Position numbers and translations under genes: made by a program. From an uncultured Bacillota bacterium (lineage in GTDB: Bacteria > Bacillota > Clostridia > Christensenellales > QAND01), in assembly GCA_905188085.1 (NCBI GenBank), contig CAJJKN010000005.1:1-64000 (forward strand): DNA of 64,000 bases. The letters are read 5' to 3'. Under the pieces are notes generated by a model. The model saw nothing but the letters and a program-made list of their open reading frames with translations. It had not been told where the DNA came from and made no database searches. Positions 16,529 through 25,321 of this stretch are shown here, piece by piece; positions within the stretch are counted from its first letter, which is position 1, and the number at the start of each line of letters is the position of its first letter.

Positions 16529-17725
16529 ATGCTCACTTCTCTCGGTCTTATTTTCCTTTCCGGCCTTGGCATGGCCTCTATCTGCCAAAAGCTGCGGCTG
16601 CCCCGCATCATCGGCATGCTGGTCTGCGGCATTGTGCTGGGGCCCTTTGTGCTAAATGCGTTGGATCCGTCCCTTTTGGGCATCTCTTCGGAATTGCGGC
16701 AAATGGCGCTGATTATCATTTTAATCAAAGCCGGGCTGTCGTTGGATTTATCCGACCTGAAAAAGGTAGGCCGGCCCGCCGTTTTGCTGTCGTTTTTGCC
16801 GGCCAGCTTTGAAATTCTGGGGTATTTTCTCTTTGCGCCGCTGTTTTTGGGCGTTTCCAAAATTGAAGCGGCGGTAATGGGCGCCGTGCTGGGGGCGGTG
16901 TCTCCGGCGGTGGTGGTGCCCAGAATGCTGGCGCTGATGGAAGAGCAATACGGCACGGGAAAAAGCATTCCGCAGATGATTTTGGCAGGCGCCTCTTGCG
17001 ATGATATTTTCGTTATCGTATTGTTTTCCACCTTTGTCGGCATGGCCCGGGGCGGGCAGGCCGATGTTTTGGCGCTAATAAACATCCCGATTTCCATTGT
17101 GCTGGGCGTTTTGCTGGGCGCCATTGTGGGCTATGGGCTGTCGCTGTTTTTACATGCGGCGTATGCGAAAAATCATCCCGTTCGAAACAGTGTAAAAGTG
17201 ATTCTTATCCTCGGCCTTTCCTTTTTGCTGATGGCCGTTGAAAGTTGGGCGAAAGGGATTGTTTCCGTTTCCGGGCTGCTGGCGGTTGTCAGCATGGCGT
17301 GCGTGTTAAAACGAAAAAGTGCGGTGAATGTGGTAAAGCGTTTGTCCGAAAAATTCGGGAAATTGTGGCTCGCAGCCGAGGTGGTGCTGTTTGTGCTGGT
17401 GGGCGCCGCGGTGGACATTCGTTATACGCTGGGCGCGGGCGCTGCGGCCGTTTTCATGATCCTAACCGCGCTTGTTTTTCGGGCTGCGGGCGTTTGGCTT
17501 TGCCTTGTCAAAACCCCGCTCAGCGCCAAAGAACGGCTGTTTTGCGTGATTGCCTACCTGCCCAAAGCCACTGTGCAGGCCGCCATCGGTTCTGTGCCTC
17601 TATCCTTGGGGCTGCCCTGCGGAAACATCGTGCTTTCCGTGGCGGTGCTGGCCATTTTAATTACCGCGCCGCTGGGCGCTTTGGGCATGGATATTAGCTA
17701 TAAACACCTGTTGGAAAAGCAGTGA
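16529..17725 (+). CDS. Cation:proton antiporter (CPA2-like)
   Basis: The 398-residue integral membrane protein has about 11-12 predicted segments and a Na+/H+ exchanger fold, starting SLGLIFLSGLGMASICQKLRLPRIIGMLVCGIVLGPF. The conserved charged residues appear in AGASCDDIFVIVLF. It lacks the cytoplasmic TrkA/RCK domain of many CPA2 members. It should exchange Na+ or K+ for protons across the inner membrane. ATG 16529 follows GGAGG; an earlier in-frame ATG at 16472 lies inside a hairpin and is unlikely. Confidence 0.88.
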   Translation: MLTSLGLIFLSGLGMASICQKLRLPRIIGMLVCGIVLGPFVLNALDPSLLGISSELRQMALIIILIKAGLSLDLSDLKKVGRPAVLLSFLPASFEILGYFLFAPLFLGVSKIEAAVMGAVLGAVSPAVVVPRMLALMEEQYGTGKSIPQMILAGASCDDIFVIVLFSTFVGMARGGQADVLALINIPISIVLGVLLGAIVGYGLSLFLHAAYAKNHPVRNSVKVILILGLSFLLMAVESWAKGIVSVSGLLAVVSMACVLKRKSAVNVVKRLSEKFGKLWLAAEVVLFVLVGAAVDIRYTLGAGAAAVFMILTALVFRAAGVWLCLVKTPLSAKERLFCVIAYLPKATVQAAIGSVPLSLGLPCGNIVLSVAVLAILITAPLGALGMDISYKHLLEKQ

Positions 17726-17731
17726 CGGAAG

Positions 17732-17757
17732 CGGGGCAAACGCCCCGTTTTCTTTTT
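17732..17757 (+). terminator. Terminator after the antiporter gene
   Basis: CGGGGC (17732-17737) pairs with GCCCCG (17742-17747) across AAAC, followed by TTTTCTTTTT. Confidence 0.88.
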
Positions 17758-17941
17758 GCGCCAAAAAACGCATCATATGGAACACAAAAAGCGTTTTTGT
17801 GTTGTTTGGATCCGCCTGTTGAAAATTTTTGCAATCTTTGTCTTTTTCGCTTTCCTTGCTGTTTCGGCTTATGGATTTGACAAATTATGGTACAATAGAA
17901 ATGCAATGTAATTTCATTTTAGATAGGAGCCTATTTTTTCC

Positions 17942-18832
17942 ATGTTGGATTTTTTAAGTGTTGACTTGGCCGATAAAGATTGGATGACAGAACTATTTGA
18001 AAAAGGCGGCGCCCCCTCTGAGGAATATAATTTTGTTTTTGCTTATATCTGGCGCAAAACCTATGCTTTGTCTGCCACGCGGATGAACGATTTTGTGCTG
18101 GTCTTTTCCCAGCGCCCCACGCCCAGCTATCTGTTTCCCTGCGGAGAAGGGGATCTAAAGCCCGTGATGGAGGCGATCATCCAGGATGCCAAAGAGCGTC
18201 AGATTCCGCTTCAGCTGCACTGCCTGATGCCGGAACAGATTGAACAGCTCGAACAGCTTTACCCCGGCCAATTTACCTATGAATTGCAGCGCGACTATGC
18301 CGATTATATCTACGAAGCAGACAAACTGCGCACGCTTTCCGGCAAAAAGCTGCATGCAAAGCGCAACCATATCAATCGCTTTTTGGAAAACAACCCAAAC
18401 TGGTCCTACGAGCCCATTTCCGAAGAAAACATGACGGAATGCCTTTTGTTAAACGATTTATGGTGCAAGCAATCCAATTGCGATGAAAATACAGACCTGC
18501 AGGAGGAAGCCTGCGCCGTGCGCCAGGCCTTTGCCCATTATTTTGATCTGGATTTGCAGGGCGGTCTTTTGCGCATCGGCGATCGGCCGGTGGCGTATAC
18601 CATCGGCTCGCGGCTGACGGAAGACTCGTATATGGTGCATTTTGAAAAGGCCTTTGCCGATGTGCAGGGCGCTTACCCCATGATTAACCAGCAGTTTATT
18701 CAGCACATCAGCACGCAATATCAATGGATCAACCGGCAGGACGACATGGGCGAAGAAGGGCTGCGCAAGGCCAAATTGTCCTATTACCCGGCCAAAATTT
18801 TGGATAAGCACATCGCGTATTATAAAGGATAA
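17942..18832 (+). CDS. DUF2156 domain protein (GNAT-like fold)
   Basis: The 296-residue protein fits DUF2156, with the conserved DYADYIYEADKLRTLSGKKL, then HAKRNHINRFLENN, and a C-terminal AKLSYYPAKILDKH. The fold is shared with the catalytic domain of phosphatidylglycerol lysyltransferase (MprF). The soluble two-domain form here has no membrane part, so lipid aminoacylation is not implied. It is probably co-transcribed with the GNAT acetyltransferase that begins 3 bp later. An extended -10 (TGGTACAAT, ending 17896) is upstream. Confidence 0.88.
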   Translation: MLDFLSVDLADKDWMTELFEKGGAPSEEYNFVFAYIWRKTYALSATRMNDFVLVFSQRPTPSYLFPCGEGDLKPVMEAIIQDAKERQIPLQLHCLMPEQIEQLEQLYPGQFTYELQRDYADYIYEADKLRTLSGKKLHAKRNHINRFLENNPNWSYEPISEENMTECLLLNDLWCKQSNCDENTDLQEEACAVRQAFAHYFDLDLQGGLLRIGDRPVAYTIGSRLTEDSYMVHFEKAFADVQGAYPMINQQFIQHISTQYQWINRQDDMGEEGLRKAKLSYYPAKILDKHIAYYKG

Positions 18833-18835
18833 GCC

Positions 18836-19684
18836 ATGCACATTCGATTTGCACAACCGGCGGATACCGAACAGATCATCGGGCTCTGGCAGCAGTGTTT
18901 TGGAGACAGCCCGGCTTTTATCTCGTTTTATTTGCAGCACCATCCGTTTTCGGAAAACACGCTTTTGCTGGCGCTGGAGGGGGATGTGGTGCTTTCCATG
19001 CTCTCTTTGCTGCCTGCCTGTTTTTTATGGAAAGATCAGCAGCTGCCGGTGCGGTATGTCTATGCCGTGGGCACGGACATCCGCTTTCGCGGCCAGGGGC
19101 TGAGCACGACGCTTTTGGACAGCGCCGCTCAAATTTGCCGTGAAAGCAACGAAGCGGGGCTGTTTTTGATTCCCGCCTCCCAAAGCCTGTTTTCCTTTTA
19201 TGGGGCGCGCGGGTTTTACAATGCCTTTGGGCTGCAAACAGAAACGCTTTTGCCGGCCGATTTTGCCGATGCACCGCCGGCGGACGATATTTCTCTAAAG
19301 CCCCTTGCTCCGGAAGCGATTTTCCCTTTGCGTGGGCGCATTTTAGGCCGGTATCAGCCCTTTATCCAATGGGATACCAAGGCGCTGGGCTATGCTGTAT
19401 TGGCAGCCGGGGCCGCAGGCGGCGACGCGCTGGGGTTTTATCAGAGCGATACGCCGGTGGGGTATGCGTTTTACGAGCCGTATGAGGGAAACTGTGTGAT
19501 CAAAGAATGGGGTGTGCCCAAACACCTGGAAAAGGCTGCGCTTTGTACGCTGCACGCCTGTTTGCAAAGACCGCGCTATGTGCTCCGCCGCCCCGGGCAA
19601 ACGCCCTATGGCATGCTGCGCCCTGTAAGCGGCGCACTCTCCCTTCCCAAAACATTGGGATATACCGGGCTGATTTTAGACTGA
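18836..19684 (+). CDS. GNAT family N-acetyltransferase
   Basis: The 282-residue protein has an N-terminal GNAT domain, with strand YVYAVGTDIRFRGQGLSTTL holding the acetyl-CoA pyrophosphate loop RGQGLS at about residues 83-88. A longer C-terminal region probably forms a second GNAT-like lobe, as in Eis-type proteins. The substrate is unknown. Its ATG is 3 bp after the DUF2156 stop and uses a ribosome binding site (AAGGATAAG) inside the end of that gene, so the two acyltransferase-fold proteins are coupled. Confidence 0.85.
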   Translation: MHIRFAQPADTEQIIGLWQQCFGDSPAFISFYLQHHPFSENTLLLALEGDVVLSMLSLLPACFLWKDQQLPVRYVYAVGTDIRFRGQGLSTTLLDSAAQICRESNEAGLFLIPASQSLFSFYGARGFYNAFGLQTETLLPADFADAPPADDISLKPLAPEAIFPLRGRILGRYQPFIQWDTKALGYAVLAAGAAGGDALGFYQSDTPVGYAFYEPYEGNCVIKEWGVPKHLEKAALCTLHACLQRPRYVLRRPGQTPYGMLRPVSGALSLPKTLGYTGLILD

Positions 19685-19796
19685 GCCGCTTTCCGCTTAT
19701 CCTTTTGCAATTTTTGCCCTGCGGCACACAAACGCCGGAGGGCTTTGTTTTTCCCAAACCCGCAATGCCGCCAATAGCGGTTTTAAGAGATTTTTT

Positions 19797-20327
19797 ATAA
19801 AATACCTTGCCAACCTATTCACCCTTTGCCGGATTGTTTTGGCTGCTGCGATGGCGTTCATAGCGTCGCTTTCCCCTGCGTTTAGGGGCTGTTATCTATT
19901 GGGCGGGTTTATCGACACTGCAGACGGCGCCCTCGCCCGGCGCTATCAAGTGCAAACCAAACAGGGCGCCCGGTTGGACAGCGCTGCGGATTTTCTCTTT
20001 TTCCTATCGGCAGCCAAGGTGTTTTGGCCAGTCATCTCCGCCCTGCCCGGCTGGCTATGGAAATGCACCGCGTGCATTTTTGTGTTGCGGCTGTGCAATC
20101 TTTTCATTGCCCGGCATAAATACCGCACGTTTTTATCCCTGCATACCTATGCCAACAAAGCCGCCAGTGCGCTTTTGTTTTTCTCCCCTTTTCTTCTGCG
20201 CCAGGCGGGGCCGCGGCCTGTTGTTTGCGCCGTTGCGTTTTTTGCATCGCTGGAGGAAACGTTGCTGTTGCTTTACCGCAGCCGGTTGGAAGTAAACTGC
20301 AAAAGCATTTTCCCTGTTTTCCGTTGA
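19797..20327 (+). CDS. CDP-alcohol phosphatidyltransferase, non-canonical or lost start
   Basis: The frame contains the complete family signature D-x2-DG-x2-AR-x8-G-x3-D-x3-D as DTADGALARRYQVQTKQG followed by ARLDSAAD. Such enzymes condense CDP-diacylglycerol with an alcohol head group in the membrane. The natural N-terminus (KYLANLFTLCRI) is encoded, but no ATG, GTG or TTG with a ribosome binding site precedes it. The family start position reads ATA at 19797, 6 bp after AAGAGA. The first TTG in frame, at 19839, would cut off the first helix. The gene may use a rare start or may have lost it. From 19797 the product would be 176 residues, normal for the family. Confidence 0.75.
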   Translation: MKYLANLFTLCRIVLAAAMAFIASLSPAFRGCYLLGGFIDTADGALARRYQVQTKQGARLDSAADFLFFLSAAKVFWPVISALPGWLWKCTACIFVLRLCNLFIARHKYRTFLSLHTYANKAASALLFFSPFLLRQAGPRPVVCAVAFFASLEETLLLLYRSRLEVNCKSIFPVFR

Positions 20328-20454
20328 TTACTTCCCTTTTTCATATTTCTTTGTGCTAAACGCTTTTCTGTCCTTTTTGCGGCTTTTTACAAAAATAACG
20401 GGGTGTTTTGTTTGCCCCGTATTTTTTCCCTGCCTTGCGGCATACTTTTACCGA

Positions 20455-20482
20455 AACAAAAACCCCCGCCATAAAGCGGGGG
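20455..20482 (-). terminator. Terminator after the M20 hydrolase gene
   Basis: CCCCCGC (20463-20469) pairs with GCGGGGG (20476-20482). On the minus strand it is followed by TTTTTGTTTC. Confidence 0.88.
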
Positions 20483-20506
20483 TTGTGTGAATCAGGGTAG
20501 ATTCGA

Positions 20507-21730
20507 TTATTTTACATATTTTTCTACCTGATCGCCGTAAAGGTCTTTCAAGCGCTGCTGCAATTCTTCCTTGGCCTGCTGTACGGATTCGGGAGAGAGC
20601 AACAGATCCAGCGCCGTATCTGCCAGGGTTTTGCTGTTCAGCATGACAAACGCTTCGCCGGCCGGGCTGTCTACGATGTTGCGGAATTCCACGGTGTGGT
20701 TGGAAATTTTGCGTTCGGGCAGAATCGTCATATGCGGGTTGATCGCCGGGATCACATGGGATACGTTGCCCAAATCTTCCCCGCCGCTGTCTGCCGGCAT
20801 GCCGGGCTGCATGGGTTCGCCCAAAGCGATGCAGTTATCGCGGAAGAATTTGCCCAATACGCCGTTGGGAATGCGGTTTTTATAGCCCATTTCGCCATGA
20901 TATTTCACGGTGCAGCCCGTGGCAATGGCGCCGGCTTCAATGCAGCCTTCCACCTTTTTGCGCACGTCTTCCACGATCATCGGCGTGGGGGCCGCGATGC
21001 CCAAGGTCAGCTTGGTATAATCCGGCACGGAGCCTTCCTGCGCATAGCCTTCCAAAAAGCCATACGCCATACGCACGCCGTCTTCGGTTTGCTGACGCAT
21101 CATGGCCACAGCGTTAAAGAAGACGATGGCGGCGTCAAACGCATTTTTCCCTTTCCACGGGCGGGCCCAGGAGTGGGCGGATTGGCCGTGATATTCAATG
21201 ACATAATGGCAGCTGCACAGGCACTCGCCGGCCACGCGGCTCATCGCGGAAGTGGGGTGCACGGCCATGCAGGCGTCAATATCGTCAAACACGCCGCCAT
21301 GCAACAGGTCAATCTTGCCGCCGTCGGTTTCTTCATACGGGGTGCCTACGATGGAAAAAGTGCCCTTTACATCGTATTTTTTCATCGTATCGATCATCGC
21401 GGCGCCGGCGCCCATGCTGGCTGCGGCAATCAGGTTATGGCCGCAGGCATGGTTCAGGCCGTTGGGCAAGCAATCGTATTCGGAGAGCACAGCAATATGC
21501 GGGCCCTCGCCGTTTTTATAGGTAGCCACAAAAGCGGTATCCACCCCGGCGGGGTTCAGCGTAATTTCATAGCCTTTGCTCTTTAAATATTCCGCCTGCT
21601 TGGCACACGCTTTGTGCTCGGTATGCGCAACTTCCGGATGTTGGAAAATATATTGACTGATCTCCAACAGCTCCGGACGAAGGGCTTCCACCGTTTCGTC
21701 GATATGTTGTTTCATTGCCTGTTTTTCCAT
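20507..21730 (-). CDS. M20 family amidohydrolase / peptidase
   Basis: The 407-residue metalloenzyme has the M20 motifs SEYDCLPNGLNHACGHN (residues about 82-98, metal-binding His) and GTPYEETDGGKIDLLHGG with the catalytic Glu pair, plus the lid domain CHYVIEYHGQSAHSWARPWKG. The closest type is the AbgB / aminoacylase-like amidohydrolase group, which cleaves amide bonds of N-acyl amino acids or p-aminobenzoyl-glutamate. The exact substrate is not visible. The ATG at 21730 follows AAGGAGG. It is monocistronic. Confidence 0.9.
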   Translation of the reverse strand: MEKQAMKQHIDETVEALRPELLEISQYIFQHPEVAHTEHKACAKQAEYLKSKGYEITLNPAGVDTAFVATYKNGEGPHIAVLSEYDCLPNGLNHACGHNLIAAASMGAGAAMIDTMKKYDVKGTFSIVGTPYEETDGGKIDLLHGGVFDDIDACMAVHPTSAMSRVAGECLCSCHYVIEYHGQSAHSWARPWKGKNAFDAAIVFFNAVAMMRQQTEDGVRMAYGFLEGYAQEGSVPDYTKLTLGIAAPTPMIVEDVRKKVEGCIEAGAIATGCTVKYHGEMGYKNRIPNGVLGKFFRDNCIALGEPMQPGMPADSGGEDLGNVSHVIPAINPHMTILPERKISNHTVEFRNIVDSPAGEAFVMLNSKTLADTALDLLLSPESVQQAKEELQQRLKDLYGDQVEKYVK

Positions 21731-21926
21731 GGGAAAAGCCTCCTTATTTCACGGATTGCTGACTGAATCTTTTCTATCTTTTATGATAGCTTTAAGCGGC
21801 CCCAAGGTCAAGAAAGCATCTTGGAAAAGCATAAGAAAATCTTCCCCGGCTGTTTTCAATTCATTAAAAAAATGTTACTATATATACAAACAAACTTTCA
21901 TGATTGCATAAGGAGGTCTTTGTTTT

Positions 21927-22445
21927 ATGTTTCAAAATTCACGCTACAGTGTAGTGGTAAATATTGCTCTGTTTGTGTTGGGCATCTATTTTGTGGCTGC
22001 GCCCAATACGGCGCTTCCTACCATTGTGACGGTGCTTTCCATTGCCTCGTTTGCCTACGGCGTTTGGGAGCTTCTTATGTATTACCGCGCCACAAAAAAC
22101 GGGACGGACAGCAACCGCCCGCTGATGTTGGCCATTGCGGCCGTGCTGGTCGGCGTGCTGCTACTTGTGTTTAGAACGCAGCTGATTTTGGGCGCGCTGC
22201 CCATCGTGTTTGCGCTGTGGATGGTGTTTATCGCATTCCAGCGCGTGACCCAAGCCATGACGCTGAAGGGAGCCGGCGTCATCCGCTGGTATCTGCCGTT
22301 GATTACGGCGGTTATTTCCGTGATTTTGGCCATTGTGGTGCTCACGCACATTATGCAGGTCAATGCCATTATCACCTCCATCATCGGCATCTATTGCATT
22401 GCGCTGAGCGCTTTGACGCTGGGCGAAATGATGACGCTGAAATAA
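21927..22445 (+). CDS. DUF308 (HdeD-like) membrane protein
   Basis: The 172-residue protein is almost entirely membrane-embedded, with about six hydrophobic segments arranged as three helical pairs (for example VNIALFVLGIYFVAAP and LILGALPIVFALWMVFIAF). This is the DUF308 pattern related to HdeD. The function is unknown, possibly envelope stress. It has an AGGAGG site, stands alone and ends in a clear terminator. It shares its domain type with the N-terminal half of the protein at 29997-31292. Confidence 0.83.
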   Translation: MFQNSRYSVVVNIALFVLGIYFVAAPNTALPTIVTVLSIASFAYGVWELLMYYRATKNGTDSNRPLMLAIAAVLVGVLLLVFRTQLILGALPIVFALWMVFIAFQRVTQAMTLKGAGVIRWYLPLITAVISVILAIVVLTHIMQVNAIITSIIGIYCIALSALTLGEMMTLK

Positions 22446-22462
22446 ACCTTTGTCCAATGCCG

Positions 22463-22489
22463 GGCTGCCCTAAACGGGGCGGCCTTTTT
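22463..22489 (+). terminator. Terminator after the DUF308 gene
   Basis: GGCTGCCC (22463-22470) pairs with GGGCGGCC (22477-22484), then five T. Confidence 0.8.
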
Positions 22490-22683
22490 CTTTTGCCGTT
22501 TTTTTACAATGCCCCCTGCTGCTCAGATAAAAAACACGCCAAAAAGCCCCTGTAAAAATATGCCGTGCAGTGCCCAAATTTTAACTGGCCGGTCACAAAA
22601 AAGATGCCATTCTTCCTCTGCTAAATAAAAAAGCATTTCCGTGTTGCAGGGCTTTTTGTACGAATATTTCAAGCGCAAAAAAG

Positions 22684-22702
22684 AAAAGGCAGATTGCCTT
22701 TT
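22684..22702 (-). terminator. Terminator after merR
   Basis: AAAAGGCA (22684-22691) pairs with TGCCTTTT (22695-22702). A-runs upstream give the minus-strand T-run, and it can also act on the plus strand. Confidence 0.75.
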
Positions 22703-22748
22703 TCTTTTTATATAGAATGAGCTCCGGCGGCTGTTTTTGCCGGCACAT

Positions 22749-23579
22749 TCAATTCTTTTTTCGCACAGGGATGCTGATTTCAGTCACGAATTTTCGGGTG
22801 TTCCCGGTAAGGCCGAAATCGATCAGCGTGATCTCCCGGGCAAAATTCGCAATTTCCAAATGCCGGGCTTGGATGTATTGTAAAAGCATTTCGTAATGGG
22901 CCGGCGCCTGGGCATGGCTGCCCCTAAAACGAACGCGGACGCAGGGCGTTTCCGCCAGCGTGATGGTCTGCCCTTTGAAATGATCTTCTTCATCCAGCAC
23001 GAGAAAAATGCCGTCATACCCGCCAAAGTTTTTTTGGCGCAGATGCTCGGTGGAGATGCCCACCCCCACCTTGCCGAGAAAGATCAAGGCCTCTGTGCCG
23101 GACTGTTCCAGGCTTCGGATAGGGGCTTCCATATCCAAAAAATGATGAATTTGCAGCGAAGTTTCCATCCAGACCAGGCGGCAGGGCGGCAGGGTTACCT
23201 GCTCCGGCACATCCAAAACGGAGGTTTGCGCATCTTGCAGCTGGCGCAGGCGATGATCGATCTTGCGCTCGATCCGCTTTAGCTCCCGCTGTTTTTCCAC
23301 AACGGTCTTCTTTTGCTGGCGCAGCTTTTCTTCAATGCGTTCCACTTCCCTGTTTTGCAGAAAATCCTCAATTTCAGGCAGCGGCATATCCAGCGCGCGC
23401 AGATAGCGAATGGTATTCAACACCTCAAACTGCCTGGTGCTGTAATAGCGGTAGCCGGTTTGGGCATCCACCTTTTCCGGCATCAACAGCCCGATCTTTT
23501 CATAATAACGCAGGCTGCTGACGCTGATATGGAATAATTTTGCCACGTCGCCGATGGAAAACAGCTTGATGGACTCCAT
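22749..23579 (-). CDS. MerR family regulator with GyrI-like effector domain
   Basis: The 276-residue protein starts at ATG 23579 (GGGGGG site). It has an N-terminal MerR helix-turn-helix (LFSIGDVAKLFHISVSSLRY), the usual dimerisation coiled coil at about residues 75-125, and a C-terminal GyrI-like ligand domain. This matches BmrR-type multidrug sensors, which activate a promoter with a long spacer when a drug binds. The start overlaps the end of the MATE gene, so the regulator is the second gene of a drug-efflux operon. Confidence 0.9.
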   Translation of the reverse strand: MESIKLFSIGDVAKLFHISVSSLRYYEKIGLLMPEKVDAQTGYRYYSTRQFEVLNTIRYLRALDMPLPEIEDFLQNREVERIEEKLRQQKKTVVEKQRELKRIERKIDHRLRQLQDAQTSVLDVPEQVTLPPCRLVWMETSLQIHHFLDMEAPIRSLEQSGTEALIFLGKVGVGISTEHLRQKNFGGYDGIFLVLDEEDHFKGQTITLAETPCVRVRFRGSHAQAPAHYEMLLQYIQARHLEIANFAREITLIDFGLTGNTRKFVTEISIPVRKKN

Positions 23580-23583
23580 TTTT

Positions 23584-24945
23584 TTACCCCCCTGCCAAAA
23601 CGATTTTTTGTTTTTTCCGCAACACGGTAAATGCAATCACGCAGATTATGACGGACAACAGCGAGCCCGCCGCCGTGGCCAAGCCCATGGGCAGCAGCGT
23701 ATCGGCAAAGAATTTTGACGTAAGGTATACGCCGGGCACACGCACCAGCACAATGGCAAAGATATTGTGCATAAAGGAAAGCCCGGATTTGCCGCAGGCG
23801 CAAAAATATCCGCTGAAGCTGAAATGGATCCCGCCAAACAGGCAATCCCAAATGTAGCCTCTGATATATTGCCCGCCCAAACGCACTACCTGCGCGCCGC
23901 TTTGGCTGGAAGAATCGGTAAACAGCGCCACGGACGGCTCCGCCAAAAATTGTACCAGCACGATGACCACCGCCCCAAAGCCCACGGCAATCATAGCAGC
24001 ATAAAACAGAGTGCGCACGGCCCGCTCCGGCTTGTTGGCGCCGATGTTTTGTGCGCCCAAGGCCGAAACCGTAGACAGCATGGAGGAGGGGACCAAAAAC
24101 AGAAAGCTTATGATCTTTTCCACAATGCCCACGGCCGCGGCATCGTTTAGCCCGCGCCGGTTGGCGATGATGGTGATGATGATAAAGGAAATCTGGATAA
24201 ACCCATCCTGCAAGGCAATGGGCACGCCGATTTTCAGCAGCTTGCCCGTTGCGCTCTTTTGCGGCTTAAAATCCGTTTTGGAAAGCCCCAGGTCTTTCCT
24301 GCGCTTTATGATAACGGATAAGGATACCACCACGCTGATGGCCTGAGAAAGCGTGGTGCCGAGTGCCGCCCCGGCCGGTCCCATATACAGCGTGCCCATA
24401 AACAGATAATCCAGCGCGATGTTGGCCGCGCAGGCAATGGCGATGAACACCATAGGGCTTTTGCTGTCTCCCAGGCCGCGGAAGATGGCGCTGATGATAT
24501 TATACGCCGTGATAAACGGAATACCGATAAAGCAGATGGTCAGATATTGAAGCGTGCCGTTTACGGCCTCTGCAGGTGTGGCCATGCAGGAAACAATGCC
24601 CTGCCGAAATACGAGCAGCACAGCCATCAACACCACAGACAGCCCCATAAACAGCGTTACGGTGTTGCCGATGTCCGCCGCCATGCGCTTTTTATCACCA
24701 CCGCCCACGGCCTGGCCGATGCTTACCGTGGCCCCCATGGAAAGGCCCACCAGCATTACCGTGATCATATGCATCACCTGTGAGCCGATAGAAACCGACG
24801 TGGTGCCGGCCACCCCTTCAAACTGGCCGATGATAAACAGATCTGCCATGCCATACAGCGTTTGCAGAAAATAGGACAACAGATACGGCAGCGAAAAAAC
24901 GATGACGTTTTTCAAAACGCTGCCGGTGGTTAAGTTTCTCTCCAT
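23584..24945 (-). CDS. MATE family multidrug efflux transporter
   Basis: The product from ATG 24945 is 453 residues with twelve predicted membrane segments in two homologous halves. It begins VLKNVIVFSLPYLLSYFLQ, and the family-typical GQAVGGGDKKRMAADIGN is in the first half. MATE proteins export cationic drugs in exchange for Na+ or H+. A frame extension back to 25065 has no ribosome binding site. The downstream overlapping MerR-GyrI gene supports a drug-inducible efflux unit. Confidence 0.92.
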   Translation of the reverse strand: MERNLTTGSVLKNVIVFSLPYLLSYFLQTLYGMADLFIIGQFEGVAGTTSVSIGSQVMHMITVMLVGLSMGATVSIGQAVGGGDKKRMAADIGNTVTLFMGLSVVLMAVLLVFRQGIVSCMATPAEAVNGTLQYLTICFIGIPFITAYNIISAIFRGLGDSKSPMVFIAIACAANIALDYLFMGTLYMGPAGAALGTTLSQAISVVVSLSVIIKRRKDLGLSKTDFKPQKSATGKLLKIGVPIALQDGFIQISFIIITIIANRRGLNDAAAVGIVEKIISFLFLVPSSMLSTVSALGAQNIGANKPERAVRTLFYAAMIAVGFGAVVIVLVQFLAEPSVALFTDSSSQSGAQVVRLGGQYIRGYIWDCLFGGIHFSFSGYFCACGKSGLSFMHNIFAIVLVRVPGVYLTSKFFADTLLPMGLATAAGSLLSVIICVIAFTVLRKKQKIVLAGG

Positions 24946-25321
24946 GCGTTTTCGTCTCCCTTTGCTTGAGTACCATCCTATCATAAACTCTATAACTGGT
25001 GTAGAATCAAGCAAAGAATTGAAAGAGATGTTCTTTTTTTCGCTCGTTGATAATCGGTCAATCACAGCAAAGTTTCATAAACTGGGTCTTTTCCCTATCT
25101 AATTATACAGATGCGGAATTTGCAATCGTTTGATAAAAGCTTCTCCCCTTATAAAACTGCCGGTAGGCAAAGGAGGAACAAACAAACGGTCTTATAAAGC
25201 GCCTGCTTTTTTGTAGAAGATCGTAAATCCCGGCCTTGCATCTGCCAAGTTGTATTAAAAGCAAAGCGCCGCACAGCAGCAGCCGCACGGCGTTTTGGGT
25301 TTATCCTAACATTTTTTCTTT

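Noticed and set aside
25103..25288. 61-codon minus-strand frame between the symporter and MATE genes
   Set aside because: No ribosome binding site and no recognisable features; treated as chance.
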